Origin: Hydrogenophilales bacterium
GTDB taxonomy: Bacteria; Pseudomonadota; Gammaproteobacteria; Burkholderiales; Thiobacillaceae
Direction: 5' to 3'
DNA length: 64,000 nt
Assembly: GCA_016703155.1 (NCBI GenBank)
Contig: JADJCP010000001.1
Span: 868,001 to 932,000 of the forward strand
The notes below the pieces were generated by a model. The model searched no databases and was not told the DNA's origin. It saw only the letters and a program-made list of their open reading frames with translations. Below, in pieces: positions 8,733 through 18,418 of this stretch (its first letter is position 1; each line of letters opens with the position of its first letter). The position numbers and the translations under genes were made by a program.

Positions 8733-10100
8733 ATGTTGACGATGAACAAACGCCAATTCCTGAAAACCGGCGCCGCCTTCGGCCTGAGCAGCGGCCTGGC
8801 GCCCTTCGGCCAACTCTCGGCCCTGGCCCAGAGCGTCCCCGACGATGACTACCGTGCCTTGGTCTGTCTCTTCATGTTCGGCGGCAACGACAGCAACAAC
8901 CTGCTGATCCCCTACGAACCCGCCGAACACAGCCGCTACGCCCGGGCGCGCAGCAACCTGGCCCTGGCGCGCGACAGCCTCCTGGCCATCGCCCCGAGCA
9001 ATACCGGCGGCGTGCGCTATGCCCTGCACCCGGCCATGGCCGGCCTGGCCAGTCTGTTCAACGGCGGCAGCCCGGCCATCCCGACTCCCAAGGCCGCCTT
9101 CATTGCCAACACCGGTCCGTTGCTGGTACCCACCAGCAAGGCGCAGTGGCAGGCGCGCTCGGTGCCCCTGCCGGAGAATCTCTTCTCGCATTCCGACCAG
9201 CAAGCCCAATGGCAAGCCGCCCTCTACAACCGCCCCGCCACCGGCTGGGGCGGGCGCCTCGCCGAACGCCTGGTGGCGGAGGGCACCTTCGCCCGGGGCT
9301 ATTCGGTGATCTCGGTGACCGGCGGCAATCTATGGGAAACCGGCGATGCCAGCCTGTCGGCCTACAAGGTCTCCGCCTCGGGCGACTTCGGCTTCGACTT
9401 CTACAATCCCGATGGCACCGATCCTTTGTCCATCGCCATCACAGAAACCTTGAACGACACCCATCAGCACCTCTTCGAACAAGGCTTCATCGATGTCATG
9501 GGCCGCTCCATCGAAGTCCAGCGCGTCCTCACCCAGGCCCTCGAAGGCACCACGCTGACCACGGTGTTCCCCGGCACCGACCTGGGCAACCAGCTGCGCA
9601 TGATCGCCCGGTTGATCGGCGCGCGCACCACCCTCGGGCTGAAGAAACAATGCTTCTTTTGCAGCATCGGCGGCTTCGACACCCACGGCGACGACCAGCT
9701 CGACCGCCAGAACCAGTTGCTCGGCGAGATCAGCGAAGCAGTCACGGCGTTTTACACCGCCACGGTGGAACTCGGCGTCGCCGACAAGGTGACCACTTTC
9801 AGCGCCTCCGATTTCAGCCGCACCTTCACCTCCAACGGCCAAGGCTCCGACCACGGCTGGGGCGCGCACCATTTCGTCGTCGGCGGCGCCGTGCACGGCG
9901 GCCAGCTGTACGGAAAATTTCCCGACATCACGGTCGGCGGTCCGGATGATTCAGGCGGTCAGGGAAACTGGATACCAACGACATCGAGCGAGGTCTATGC
10001 CGCAACCCTGGGCAAATGGTTCGGCGCCGATGACGCGACGCTGGCGCAGGTGTTTCCGCAGTTGCGGTACTTCAGCGGACCACTGGGATTTCTGGGCTGA
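8733..10100 (+). CDS. DUF1501 domain-containing protein, Tat-like signal
   Basis: 455 residues. The N-terminus has a Tat-like signal, NKRQFLK, with a Lys-Arg pair in place of the usual Arg-Arg, then a hydrophobic core and an Ala-rich cleavage region (SALAQ). The mature protein has DUF1501 features: LFMFGGNDSNNLLIP near 48, IGGFDTHGDD near 310, and a late DHGWGAHHFVVGG segment whose Asp/His residues resemble the metal-binding core of the alkaline-phosphatase/sulfatase superfamily to which DUF1501 belongs. It is probably exported folded, with its cofactor, and works with the DUF1800 partner just upstream. Confidence 0.87.
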   Translation: MLTMNKRQFLKTGAAFGLSSGLAPFGQLSALAQSVPDDDYRALVCLFMFGGNDSNNLLIPYEPAEHSRYARARSNLALARDSLLAIAPSNTGGVRYALHPAMAGLASLFNGGSPAIPTPKAAFIANTGPLLVPTSKAQWQARSVPLPENLFSHSDQQAQWQAALYNRPATGWGGRLAERLVAEGTFARGYSVISVTGGNLWETGDASLSAYKVSASGDFGFDFYNPDGTDPLSIAITETLNDTHQHLFEQGFIDVMGRSIEVQRVLTQALEGTTLTTVFPGTDLGNQLRMIARLIGARTTLGLKKQCFFCSIGGFDTHGDDQLDRQNQLLGEISEAVTAFYTATVELGVADKVTTFSASDFSRTFTSNGQGSDHGWGAHHFVVGGAVHGGQLYGKFPDITVGGPDDSGGQGNWIPTTSSEVYAATLGKWFGADDATLAQVFPQLRYFSGPLGFLG

Positions 10101-10165
10101 AGCCTACCCAGACGTGATCCGCTCAAAATAACGGCGGTGCTCCGGAAGCGCGCCGCCGGCCCGCT

Positions 10166-10678
10166 TTAGTCGCCACGACGTACGCCACCCTGCCGGAGGG
10201 CCTTGTCGATGACCTTCATATCGCCGGGGCCGTCCACGGTACAGTAGTAGTGGTAGAAGAGCTCGCGGTGGTAACCAGCAGTCTCCCGATCCTTGATCGC
10301 CGACCAGCGGGCGTATTTGTTGCGCACCCATGCGCCATCGGGTCGTCCGAAGGCATAGAGCTTCCACTCGCCGGATGCGCAGCGCATGCCTTCGAAGTTG
10401 ACGGTTTGCGCGCCACCCGCAGCCTTGACGATGACGCTGTAGCGGACCACGCCGTCACTGCCGGAAGAAATCGAGGTTTTGTCGACGAAATAGTGATGGC
10501 TGACTGCCGGTCCGATATCGATGCGCACCAGATTTTCGGACTTGGGAGTCCCGGGCATCTGCGCCTGTAATTCGTTCCAGGGCTTCGCCTCCTCGAATTC
10601 GATGTCGAATTTGCCCCAATCGCCGGCATGGCTGGCGAGGCTCACCGTCAATAACAGCATTCCATAGCGTTTTCGCAT
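10166..10678 (-). CDS. CNP1-like family protein, periplasmic
   Basis: 170 residues. A short signal peptide (MRKRYGMLLLTVSLASHAG) is followed by a conserved domain with FEEAKPWNE near 28, FVDKTSISSGSDGVVRYSV near 64 and FEGMRCASGEWKLYAFG near 94. This pattern matches the CNP1-like family, common in betaproteobacteria and of unknown function. The gene converges with the DUF1501 gene (65-base gap) and lies directly downstream of the DUF3301 gene, probably in the same transcript. Confidence 0.8.
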   Translation of the reverse strand: MRKRYGMLLLTVSLASHAGDWGKFDIEFEEAKPWNELQAQMPGTPKSENLVRIDIGPAVSHHYFVDKTSISSGSDGVVRYSVIVKAAGGAQTVNFEGMRCASGEWKLYAFGRPDGAWVRNKYARWSAIKDRETAGYHRELFYHYYCTVDGPGDMKVIDKALRQGGVRRGD

Positions 10679-10697
10679 CGCGTCTCCTGGCCGATGT

Positions 10698-11006
10698 TCA
10701 GTCGGATGTCTGAATCAATTGGATATCGAGAACCTGGTTGCCCAGCAGATAGATGCGGCCGGGCATGCGGTTGTCACCGGTATCGGAATACTCGAAATTG
10801 AAATCCCGGCTGAGCTGGACGCGCTGGTTCCGGTCGCGCCCCAGGCGGATGCGCCCGAGCGATACCGTATCGTCGAGAAACTGCACCCCGGCCCTCTGGC
10901 AGACGATGCGCGCGGCTTGCACCGCGAGTTCGCGCTTCTTGATGCCGTCCCACCAGAACCAGCCGGTCAGCAGCAACAGGATCAGCCCGGCGAGTTCCCA
11001 GCTCAT
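10698..11006 (-). CDS. DUF3301 domain-containing membrane-anchored protein
   Basis: 102 residues. One N-terminal membrane segment (LAGLILLLLTGWFWW) is followed by a soluble domain with the family pattern AARIVCQRAGVQFLDDTVSL and a C-terminal GRIYLLGNQVLDIQ. These are hallmarks of DUF3301, a small family seen across beta- and gammaproteobacteria with no known role. It lies between the RhlE helicase and CNP1-like genes on the same strand, 30 bases from the former and 19 from the latter. Confidence 0.82.
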   Translation of the reverse strand: MSWELAGLILLLLTGWFWWDGIKKRELAVQAARIVCQRAGVQFLDDTVSLGRIRLGRDRNQRVQLSRDFNFEYSDTGDNRMPGRIYLLGNQVLDIQLIQTSD

Positions 11007-11036
11007 GCCCGTTCCAGTGTCATGCCCGCATGAGCA

Positions 11037-12386
<1,350 letters not shown>

Positions 12387-12395
12387 GGTTCCAAC

Positions 12396-13166
12396 TTACA
12401 AAATTTCCCGCCAGTCGAGACCGGCGGATTGATCTGCCACACCGACCCAGTCGGGCCGACAGCCGAGTACGGCCGCCAAGGCTTCCCTGGCCAGGGCGGG
12501 CGTATTGTTTTCTTCGCTCAAGTGGGCGGCGACGACATGCTGCAACCTGTCCCGCCCGATTCCAGCGAGCAAGCCCGCCGCCGCGCCATTGTCCAAGTGG
12601 CCGTAGCGTCCGAGGATACGCGCCTTGAGTGATGCTGGATAGCTTCCTGAGCGCAGCTTGTCGAGGTCGTGGTTGCACTCCACGGCAAGCGCGTCGCAAC
12701 CGTCGAGCATTGCCGTCATGTGCTCGGTGACGTGGCCGGCGTCGGTAAGCAGGCCCCAGCGCCGGGCGCCGTCGGAGGCCACGAACTGCACGGGCTCGCG
12801 GGCATCGTGCGGCACCGGGAACGATTGCAGTTGCAGATCGCCAATGGCGATGGCGGCATGACTGTCGATATAGCGCACATCGACGCGTTCAATGCTGTCC
12901 AGGGCCTCGATCATCGCCAGGCAGCCGTGCGTCGCCCAGACCGGGCAACCCGCCTTGCGCGCGAAAGGCAGCGCGCCCCGGACATGGTCGCTGTGCTCGT
13001 GGGTCAACACCACCGCGGTGACGTCCGACATTTCCAGGCCCAGCCGGGCCAGACGCGCACTCATATCGCGCACCCCGAAGCCGCAGTCGAGCATGACCCG
13101 CGTCGCTCCCGATTCCACCAGCCAGGCGTTACCTTTGCTGCCGCTGCCCAGACAGGCGAAGCGCAC
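12396..13166 (-). CDS. MBL-fold metallohydrolase, WalJ/YycJ-like
   Basis: 256 residues. The metallo-beta-lactamase motif THEHSDH is near residue 55, with further ligands in VPHDAREP near 118, TDAGH near 140 and ECNHD near 162. The opening CLGSGSKGNAWLVES is typical of the YycJ/WalJ group, which in Gram-positives affects cell-wall homeostasis and DNA repair; in proteobacteria its role is not settled. The start is GTG at 13166, overlapping the bamC stop as TAGTG, so translation is coupled to bamC. Confidence 0.83.
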   Translation of the reverse strand: MRFACLGSGSKGNAWLVESGATRVMLDCGFGVRDMSARLARLGLEMSDVTAVVLTHEHSDHVRGALPFARKAGCPVWATHGCLAMIEALDSIERVDVRYIDSHAAIAIGDLQLQSFPVPHDAREPVQFVASDGARRWGLLTDAGHVTEHMTAMLDGCDALAVECNHDLDKLRSGSYPASLKARILGRYGHLDNGAAAGLLAGIGRDRLQHVVAAHLSEENNTPALAREALAAVLGCRPDWVGVADQSAGLDWREIL

Positions 13167-14302
13167 TATTTGAGCTGCTCGTACAACAGGTTGACGATGC
13201 GGCTGCCGGTTTCGTTGCGCGCCGGCTTGCCGTTCTCATCAAGCACCGAAACCTGCGTCTCGACATCCTTGCCACCGACCCGGACCTGATACTTCGCGGA
13301 CTTCGCCGAAGCCTTGTCGCCGCGCCAGAAGGCCAGCTTCGACAAGAAGCCTTTCTTGTCCTGCTGTGCGTCGGTGTCGGGATCGACATAACGCACGTAG
13401 TAAAGCCCGTTGACGCGATCGCGATCCTCGACGGCGAAGCCGATACGATCCAGTGCCAGTCCGACCCGGCGCCAGGCCCGATCGAAAGGTTCCGGCAGTG
13501 TCAGCAGCAGCGTCGTGTCGGCGGCCTTGGAAATGGCGGCCTTGGGCGCGCTGCCCTTGTCGGCGACCAGGGTCTGCGCCCGTGTTTCCTCGACGCCGAA
13601 ACGCACCATCATGCGGCGCAACATCTCGGCTTCGAGTTCCGGATCGGCCGGTCGCGGTTGCCAGACCGTACGACCCTTGCCTTGGTCGCCGCCGCCTTGA
13701 GTTCCTTCGAAGACCTCGACCATACCGCGATGGCTGATGTAGATCTCGGTACCCTTGCTGTCGGCGGTAGGTTCGACCCGGGTGCGGAACTTGTCGCGCT
13801 CGGCAGTGGAATACAGTCCGTCGATGGCCTTGCTGAGAAAATTGCGCAGGGCATCTTGGGGAATCTTCGCCCGGTTTTCCGCCCAATCAGTCTCGATGAC
13901 GCCGGCCTCGGGCATCTCGACGTTAATGATAAAGCCCATCTCCTGCCAGTAGTCCTTGATCACCGGCCAGACGTCCTGGGCCGGCACTTCGACGACCAGC
14001 CAGCGTTGCGTCCCGGCGCGCTCGATACGTGTCTTGGGCACGCTGGGCAGCAGTTTGCCCGACTCGGCGGCAGGCCGTGTGACACGCTCCTTGTCGTAGT
14101 TGGAGTAGGCCACGGCGCCCTTGGCGGTATTGGTGTTCGGCAAGGTGTAGCGGTTATCGACGGAAGGCAGGATCAGGTCGGGCGGCGCCTCCAGGGTCGG
14201 CACGCTGCCGGCCGATTTGTAGTCGATCTTTTTGTCCTGCATCAGCGAACAACCGCCCAGCGCAAGCAGGGCAGCCAAAGGCAGCAAGGTAATACGCTTC
14301 AT
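13166..14302 (-). CDS. bamC: Outer-membrane protein assembly factor BamC (NlpB)
   Basis: 378 residues. A lipoprotein signal ends in LALGGCS (Cys18), followed by the unstructured segment that in E. coli binds BamD (IDYKSAG and PPDLILP), and two helix-grip domains at about 85-210 and 255-370. BamC is an accessory lipoprotein of the BAM complex that inserts beta-barrel proteins. The dapA-bamC order, with an 11-base gap, is conserved widely (E. coli also has dapA-nlpB), which supports the call. The stop overlaps the start of the MBL hydrolase. Confidence 0.9.
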   Translation of the reverse strand: MKRITLLPLAALLALGGCSLMQDKKIDYKSAGSVPTLEAPPDLILPSVDNRYTLPNTNTAKGAVAYSNYDKERVTRPAAESGKLLPSVPKTRIERAGTQRWLVVEVPAQDVWPVIKDYWQEMGFIINVEMPEAGVIETDWAENRAKIPQDALRNFLSKAIDGLYSTAERDKFRTRVEPTADSKGTEIYISHRGMVEVFEGTQGGGDQGKGRTVWQPRPADPELEAEMLRRMMVRFGVEETRAQTLVADKGSAPKAAISKAADTTLLLTLPEPFDRAWRRVGLALDRIGFAVEDRDRVNGLYYVRYVDPDTDAQQDKKGFLSKLAFWRGDKASAKSAKYQVRVGGKDVETQVSVLDENGKPARNETGSRIVNLLYEQLK

Positions 14303-14312
14303 GGCATCGTCC

Positions 14313-15188
14313 TCAAAGTACGCCGGCTTCCTTGAGGGCAGCGCGGATGGTTTCGTGGTGGGGCGTCGACAACGGCGTCAGGGGCAAACGTATCCCCGAG
14401 TCGATCAGGCCCATTTCGGTCAACGCCCATTTCACCGGGATCGGGTTCGCCTCGACGAACAGCTTTTGGTGCAGGGGCAGGAGCATCGAGTTGATTTCGC
14501 GGGCACGGGCGAGTTCCCCGTTGAAGGCGGCGACGCACATCTTGTGCATCAGCTTGGGGGCGACGTTGGCCGTCACCGAGATCACCCCGGCACCACCCAG
14601 CAGCATCAGTGCCAGACCACTGGCGTCATCGCCGCTATAGACGGCGAAATCCACGGGGCCACGGCGGATCAGGTCGGTGCCACGCTCGATGCTGCCGGTG
14701 GCGTCCTTTATGCCGACGATACCTGGCACCTGGGTCAGGCGCAGAGCGGTGTCGTTGGCGATATCGGCCACGGTGCGCCCCGGCACGTTGTAAAGAATCA
14801 TCGGCAAATCGACGGATTCGGCGATGGTACGGAAGTGACGGTACAGGCCTTCTTGGGTCGGCTTGTTGTAGTAAGGCGCGACCGACAGGGCTGCCGTGGC
14901 GCCGACACTGGCGGCGCAGCGGGTGAGTTCGACCGCCTCGGTGGTCGAATTGGCGCCGGTGCCGGCGATGACCGGCACACGTCCCGCGGCTTGCTCAACG
15001 ACGGTCTTGATGAGCAGGCAATGTTCCCCGGTATCGACCGTCGGCGATTCGCCGGTCGTGCCGACGACGACGATGCCATCCGTGCCCTGTTCCACATGCC
15101 AATCCACCAGGGCGCGCAAACGCGCCAGATCAAGGCCGCCGTCCGGCGACATGGGGGTGACGATCGCGACCAGACTGCCTTTCAACAT
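14313..15188 (-). CDS. dapA: 4-hydroxy-tetrahydrodipicolinate synthase
   Basis: 291 residues, standard length. DapA condenses pyruvate with aspartate semialdehyde at the branch point to lysine and meso-diaminopimelate. The Schiff-base lysine is Lys161 in the motif GIKDATG, the catalytic Tyr is Tyr133 (ILYNVPGRT), and TTGESPT at 44-50 supplies the Thr of the proton relay; all three match the E. coli numbering. Cytoplasmic tetramer in the family. It heads the dapA-bamC-metallohydrolase unit, with 40 bases separating it from the methyltransferase gene upstream. Confidence 0.95.
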   Translation of the reverse strand: MLKGSLVAIVTPMSPDGGLDLARLRALVDWHVEQGTDGIVVVGTTGESPTVDTGEHCLLIKTVVEQAAGRVPVIAGTGANSTTEAVELTRCAASVGATAALSVAPYYNKPTQEGLYRHFRTIAESVDLPMILYNVPGRTVADIANDTALRLTQVPGIVGIKDATGSIERGTDLIRRGPVDFAVYSGDDASGLALMLLGGAGVISVTANVAPKLMHKMCVAAFNGELARAREINSMLLPLHQKLFVEANPIPVKWALTEMGLIDSGIRLPLTPLSTPHHETIRAALKEAGVL

Positions 15189-15228
15189 GACTCAAGCACC
15201 CGAAAAAAGAAGAATTGTAGCGGAAAAC

Positions 15229-15735
15229 TCAGGGTTTTATGGCGCAGATGCGCTGTACACGCACCGGTGATGGCTCGTTCAGGAGGATGTCTTCATAGGC
15301 AAGCACGCGCAGACTGCCACGCACGACTTCAAGCAGTTCACCCGGCAGGAGCAGATGGAGTGGATTGCGCGGGCGGCCAAAAGCCTGCTGGCCATGCGCG
15401 AAGGTCTGGTAAATCAGCATGCCCCCGGTCGGCACCAGTCCGGCGAGTATCTCCGGAAACAGCGGGCGATGCAGATAATTGACGACGACGATCGCCTGGT
15501 AGGCACCGGCCTCGATATGGCTGTCGCCGGTTTCCAGATCCTGTTGTACCCAGTTGACTCCGGGCGTACCGCGCGCAGACATCGATAGACCCAGATCGAT
15601 ATCGACGGCGTCGACCTGGTGGCCCAGACCAGCCAGATAGACCGCGTGCCGCCCCGGGCCGCAAGCCAGGTCCAGCACTCTCGAACCCGCCGGCAACAAG
15701 CCCGCCCAGCGTCTGACCCAAGGCGAGGCGGTCAT
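15229..15735 (-). CDS. Class I SAM-dependent methyltransferase (TehB-like size)
   Basis: 168 residues from the ATG at 15735. That start was chosen because it overlaps the fliR stop by ATGA and because the frame further upstream runs antisense to fliR composition. Motif I is DLACGPGRHAVYLAGLG near residues 22-38; strand 2 ends in AVDID, and the later VVVNYLHRPLFPE segment resembles the TehB/UbiE-like group. It is the last gene of the fliLMNOPQR operon. Whether it has a flagellar role or only shares the transcript cannot be decided. Confidence 0.78.
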   Translation of the reverse strand: MTASPWVRRWAGLLPAGSRVLDLACGPGRHAVYLAGLGHQVDAVDIDLGLSMSARGTPGVNWVQQDLETGDSHIEAGAYQAIVVVNYLHRPLFPEILAGLVPTGGMLIYQTFAHGQQAFGRPRNPLHLLLPGELLEVVRGSLRVLAYEDILLNEPSPVRVQRICAIKP

Positions 15736-16517
15736 GGCACGAAACCACGCATCGCCGCCGCGCCGACGCTGACGCCGCGCAGGAGGAATTGTTCCAGGAA
15801 GGCCGGCATATAGACCAGCGACAGATATAACACCATGACCCCGACACCGATGGAGATCGGAAAACCGATGGCGAAGATGTTCAGTTGCGGTGCCGCCCGG
15901 GTCATCATGCCGATGGTCAGGTTGGCCGTGAGCAGCGCTGCCGCCACCGGCAGGGCGAGGTGCAGACCGGTGACGAAGATCGCCCCACCCCATTCGACCA
16001 GCATCATGAAGCCGCGTGTGGAGATCGGGCTGGCGACGATGGGTGCGCTCTCGAAGCTCTCCCACAAGGCCATGATGATCAGATGATGGCCATTGAAAGC
16101 AAATAGCAGCAGCACCGTCAGGACCGTCAGCAACTGGGCTATTACAGGCGTCTGCGCGCCATTGACCGGATCGAACAGGGAGGCGAAGGACAGACCCATT
16201 TGTAGGCCGAGAAACTGGCCGGCCAGTTCCACGGCGGCGAAGATGATGCGTATCGCGAAGCCCAGGGCAACGCCGATGACGATCTGCTGTAGCAGAATCA
16301 ACAGCCCGTCGCCCGAGAGCAGGGCCACCTGAGGCAGGGCCGGCAGGGCCGGGGCGATGATCAGTGCCATCGTCATTGCCAAGCCGACGCGCACCTGGGT
16401 CGGCACGGCTTTGTTGCCCAGCAACGGGTCAGCCATCAGCCAGGCCAGGATACGCACGAACGGAAACAGAAACAGAATCAGCCAGGCATTCCAGTCGGCC
16501 GACGAAATGGTCAGCAT
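15732..16517 (-). CDS. fliR: Flagellar biosynthetic protein FliR
   Basis: 261 residues from the ATG at 16517, which overlaps the fliQ stop by ATGA; this is the family length, so the longer open frame is not used. It is a six-helix hydrophobic protein of the export gate, with conserved LGLQMGLSFASLFDP near 103 and ALPVAAALLTANLTIGMMTRAAPQLN near 188 (the latter two regions are hallmarks of FliR and SctT). FliP5Q4R1 forms the inner-membrane gate through which flagellar subunits pass. Confidence 0.93.
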   Translation of the reverse strand: MLTISSADWNAWLILFLFPFVRILAWLMADPLLGNKAVPTQVRVGLAMTMALIIAPALPALPQVALLSGDGLLILLQQIVIGVALGFAIRIIFAAVELAGQFLGLQMGLSFASLFDPVNGAQTPVIAQLLTVLTVLLLFAFNGHHLIIMALWESFESAPIVASPISTRGFMMLVEWGGAIFVTGLHLALPVAAALLTANLTIGMMTRAAPQLNIFAIGFPISIGVGVMVLYLSLVYMPAFLEQFLLRGVSVGAAAMRGFVP

Positions 16518-16786
16518 CAGCCGATCAGGCCTGGAATGCTGTTGAACAGCCGGACCATGAAATCGACCATCAACTCCAGAGTCCACGGGCCGAGCAACAC
16601 CAGCACCACGAACATGACAATCAGTTTGGGGATGAAGGTCAGGGTCATCTCGTTGATCTGCGTAGCGGCCTGGAAAATGCTGACCAGCAAGCCGGTCAGC
16701 AGCGAGGCAAGCAACAGCGGTCCTGCGGCGAGCATGGCCATTTCCAGGGCTTGGCGTACAAGTGCAACGACTGAATCGGGAGTCAT
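16517..16786 (-). CDS. fliQ: Flagellar biosynthetic protein FliQ
   Basis: 89 residues, the exact family size. Two membrane helices (about 15-37 and 52-75) flank the conserved loop SIFQAATQINEMTLTFIPK, which closes the FliP5Q4R1 export gate. It lies between fliP (2-base gap) and fliR (4-base overlap) in the standard order. Confidence 0.95.
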   Translation of the reverse strand: MTPDSVVALVRQALEMAMLAAGPLLLASLLTGLLVSIFQAATQINEMTLTFIPKLIVMFVVLVLLGPWTLELMVDFMVRLFNSIPGLIG

Positions 16787-16788
16787 GG

Positions 16789-17523
16789 CTACACGTTGAA
16801 CGTCGCCACGAGGGAGGCAATCAGTAGATTCCAGCCATCCGCCAGCACGAACAGCATCAGCTTGAAAGGCAAGGACACCAGCATGGGCGAGAGCATCATC
16901 ATGCCCATGGACATGAGCACGCTCGATACGACCATATCGATGATCAGGAACGGGATGAAGACGATGAAACCGATCTGGAAGGCGGTCTTCAGTTCACTGA
17001 TGATATAGGCTGGCACCAGCACCTTGAGCGGCGTGTCCTCGGGGGTCTGGAGCGGTGGCGACTTGGATAAACGCAGGAACAGCGCCAGGTCTTCCTGACG
17101 CGTCTGCTTCAGCATGAAACCCTTGAGCGGCTGCGCGGCACGGTCGCCGGCCTCGATAAAATTGATCTGGTTTTCCGAATAGGGCTTCCAGGCGGTATCG
17201 TAGATCTTGTCGAATACCGGCCCCATGATGAAAAAAGTCAGGAACAGCGACAGGCCGACAATCACCTGATTCGGCGGCGTCTGCATGGTACCGAGCGCTT
17301 GGCGCAGCAATGCGAGAACGATGACGATGCGCGTGAAGGAGGTCATCATCAGCAGGATCGCCGGCAGAAAAGTCAGCGAGGTCAGCAGCAGCAAGGCTTC
17401 GATATTGAAGCTGTAGTTGGTGCTGCCGGCGGCACCGGGCGTGCTGGTGAAGGCGGGCAGGCCTGGGGCGGCCCACGCCATGACGGGTGCCAGGATGAGC
17501 ACCGGAAACCATAGCCGGCGCAT
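16789..17523 (-). CDS. fliP: Flagellar biosynthetic protein FliP
   Basis: 244 residues. A cleavable signal peptide (to about AWA at 19) is followed by four membrane helices. Family signatures include LPAILLMMTSFTRIVIVLALLRQALGTMQTPPNQV near 53-87 and DMVVSSVLMSMGMMMLSP near 196-213, the latter containing the methionine-rich gasket loop. FliP is the core of the flagellar type III export gate. The gene order fliO-fliP-fliQ-fliR is intact, with 2-base gaps on both sides. Confidence 0.95.
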   Translation of the reverse strand: MRRLWFPVLILAPVMAWAAPGLPAFTSTPGAAGSTNYSFNIEALLLLTSLTFLPAILLMMTSFTRIVIVLALLRQALGTMQTPPNQVIVGLSLFLTFFIMGPVFDKIYDTAWKPYSENQINFIEAGDRAAQPLKGFMLKQTRQEDLALFLRLSKSPPLQTPEDTPLKVLVPAYIISELKTAFQIGFIVFIPFLIIDMVVSSVLMSMGMMMLSPMLVSLPFKLMLFVLADGWNLLIASLVATFNV

Positions 17524-17525
17524 CG

Positions 17526-17948
17526 CTACCCTTTTCCCGGGTGCCGCAACATCGCCGCCAGCTTGCCTGCGAACGGCGGCGGCACGGGGGCCGCGACCGT
17601 CTCGGCGGCCTCGGGCTTGGGCATGCTATGGACGACGCTGACCTGCCCCGAGGCAACCCCCAGCAGCAACCAGGTGTCCTTGACCTCGACCATGACCAGT
17701 CGCTCGCGCGGGCTCAGCATCACCCCGCCGACGCCCTTGACGATGCCCTGCGCGCCCGACGTCGCCGGACCGTAACGACGTAGCACCAGGAGGAAGGCGT
17801 AGAGCAGGCCCAGAACCACCAGCAGGCCGAACAACCCCTGCATCAGCGAGCCCCATCCAGAGGATTGGGTCAGCACCGGATCGGCGGCATGCGCCGACCC
17901 GGATAAGGCCAGCGTCGCGGCACTCGCCAGACGATGACCCAAGGTCAT
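17526..17948 (-). CDS. fliO: Flagellar biosynthetic protein FliO
   Basis: 140 residues. A probable signal peptide (ending SAHA near 22), one membrane helix (LFGLLVVLGLLYAFLLVLRRY at about 38-58), then a small beta-rich cytoplasmic domain with LSPRERLVMVEVKDTWLLLGVA near 79-100. This is the FliO layout; FliO helps assemble the FliP ring. It overlaps fliN by ATGA and precedes fliP by 2 bases. Confidence 0.9.
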   Translation of the reverse strand: MTLGHRLASAATLALSGSAHAADPVLTQSSGWGSLMQGLFGLLVVLGLLYAFLLVLRRYGPATSGAQGIVKGVGGVMLSPRERLVMVEVKDTWLLLGVASGQVSVVHSMPKPEAAETVAAPVPPPFAGKLAAMLRHPGKG

Positions 17949-18418
17949 TTATTGATGCGGCGCAGCCGTTCCGCCGGACTGATGATGTCGGTGAGACGGA
18001 TGCCGAATTTGTCGTTGACCACCACGACCTCGCCTTGGGCGATCAGGCAACCGTTGACCAGAACATCCATGGGCTCGCCGGCCAGGCCGTCGAGTTCCAC
18101 GACCGAACCTTGAGCCAGTTGCAGCAGGTTACGTATGGTGATCTTGGTGCGCCCGAGTTCCACGGTCATCTGCACCGGGATGTCGAGGATGAGGTCGAGA
18201 TTATTGGCCGCCGGCTGCGCCGTGCCTGCCGCGATGGGCTGGAATATCTGCGCCTTCTGCGGCTCGGGCGCGGCGGCCCCTTCCGTCACCGCCTGTTCGG
18301 CCATGGCCGCGGCCCAGTCGTCCTCGGCTATGGCCGCTGGCGCGGTCGAATCCTGCTCGGCCATGGCGGCCGCCCAGTCATCCGCGGATATCGCGCTTTT
18401 TTCCGCATCCTCGCTCAT
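17945..18418 (-). CDS. fliN: Flagellar motor switch protein FliN
   Basis: 157 residues from the ATG at 18418, which overlaps the fliM stop by ATGA; an in-frame extension to 18511 exists but is rejected. The C-terminal SpoA domain (about 75-150) has IPVQMTVELGRTKITIRNLL and LDGLAGEPMDVLVNG, typical of FliN. The N-terminal part is unusual in that the FliM/FliH-binding-type peptide DDWAAAMAEQ occurs twice in tandem, about 22 residues apart. FliN builds the C-ring and docks the FliH-FliI export ATPase. Confidence 0.93.
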   Translation of the reverse strand: MSEDAEKSAISADDWAAAMAEQDSTAPAAIAEDDWAAAMAEQAVTEGAAAPEPQKAQIFQPIAAGTAQPAANNLDLILDIPVQMTVELGRTKITIRNLLQLAQGSVVELDGLAGEPMDVLVNGCLIAQGEVVVVNDKFGIRLTDIISPAERLRRINK

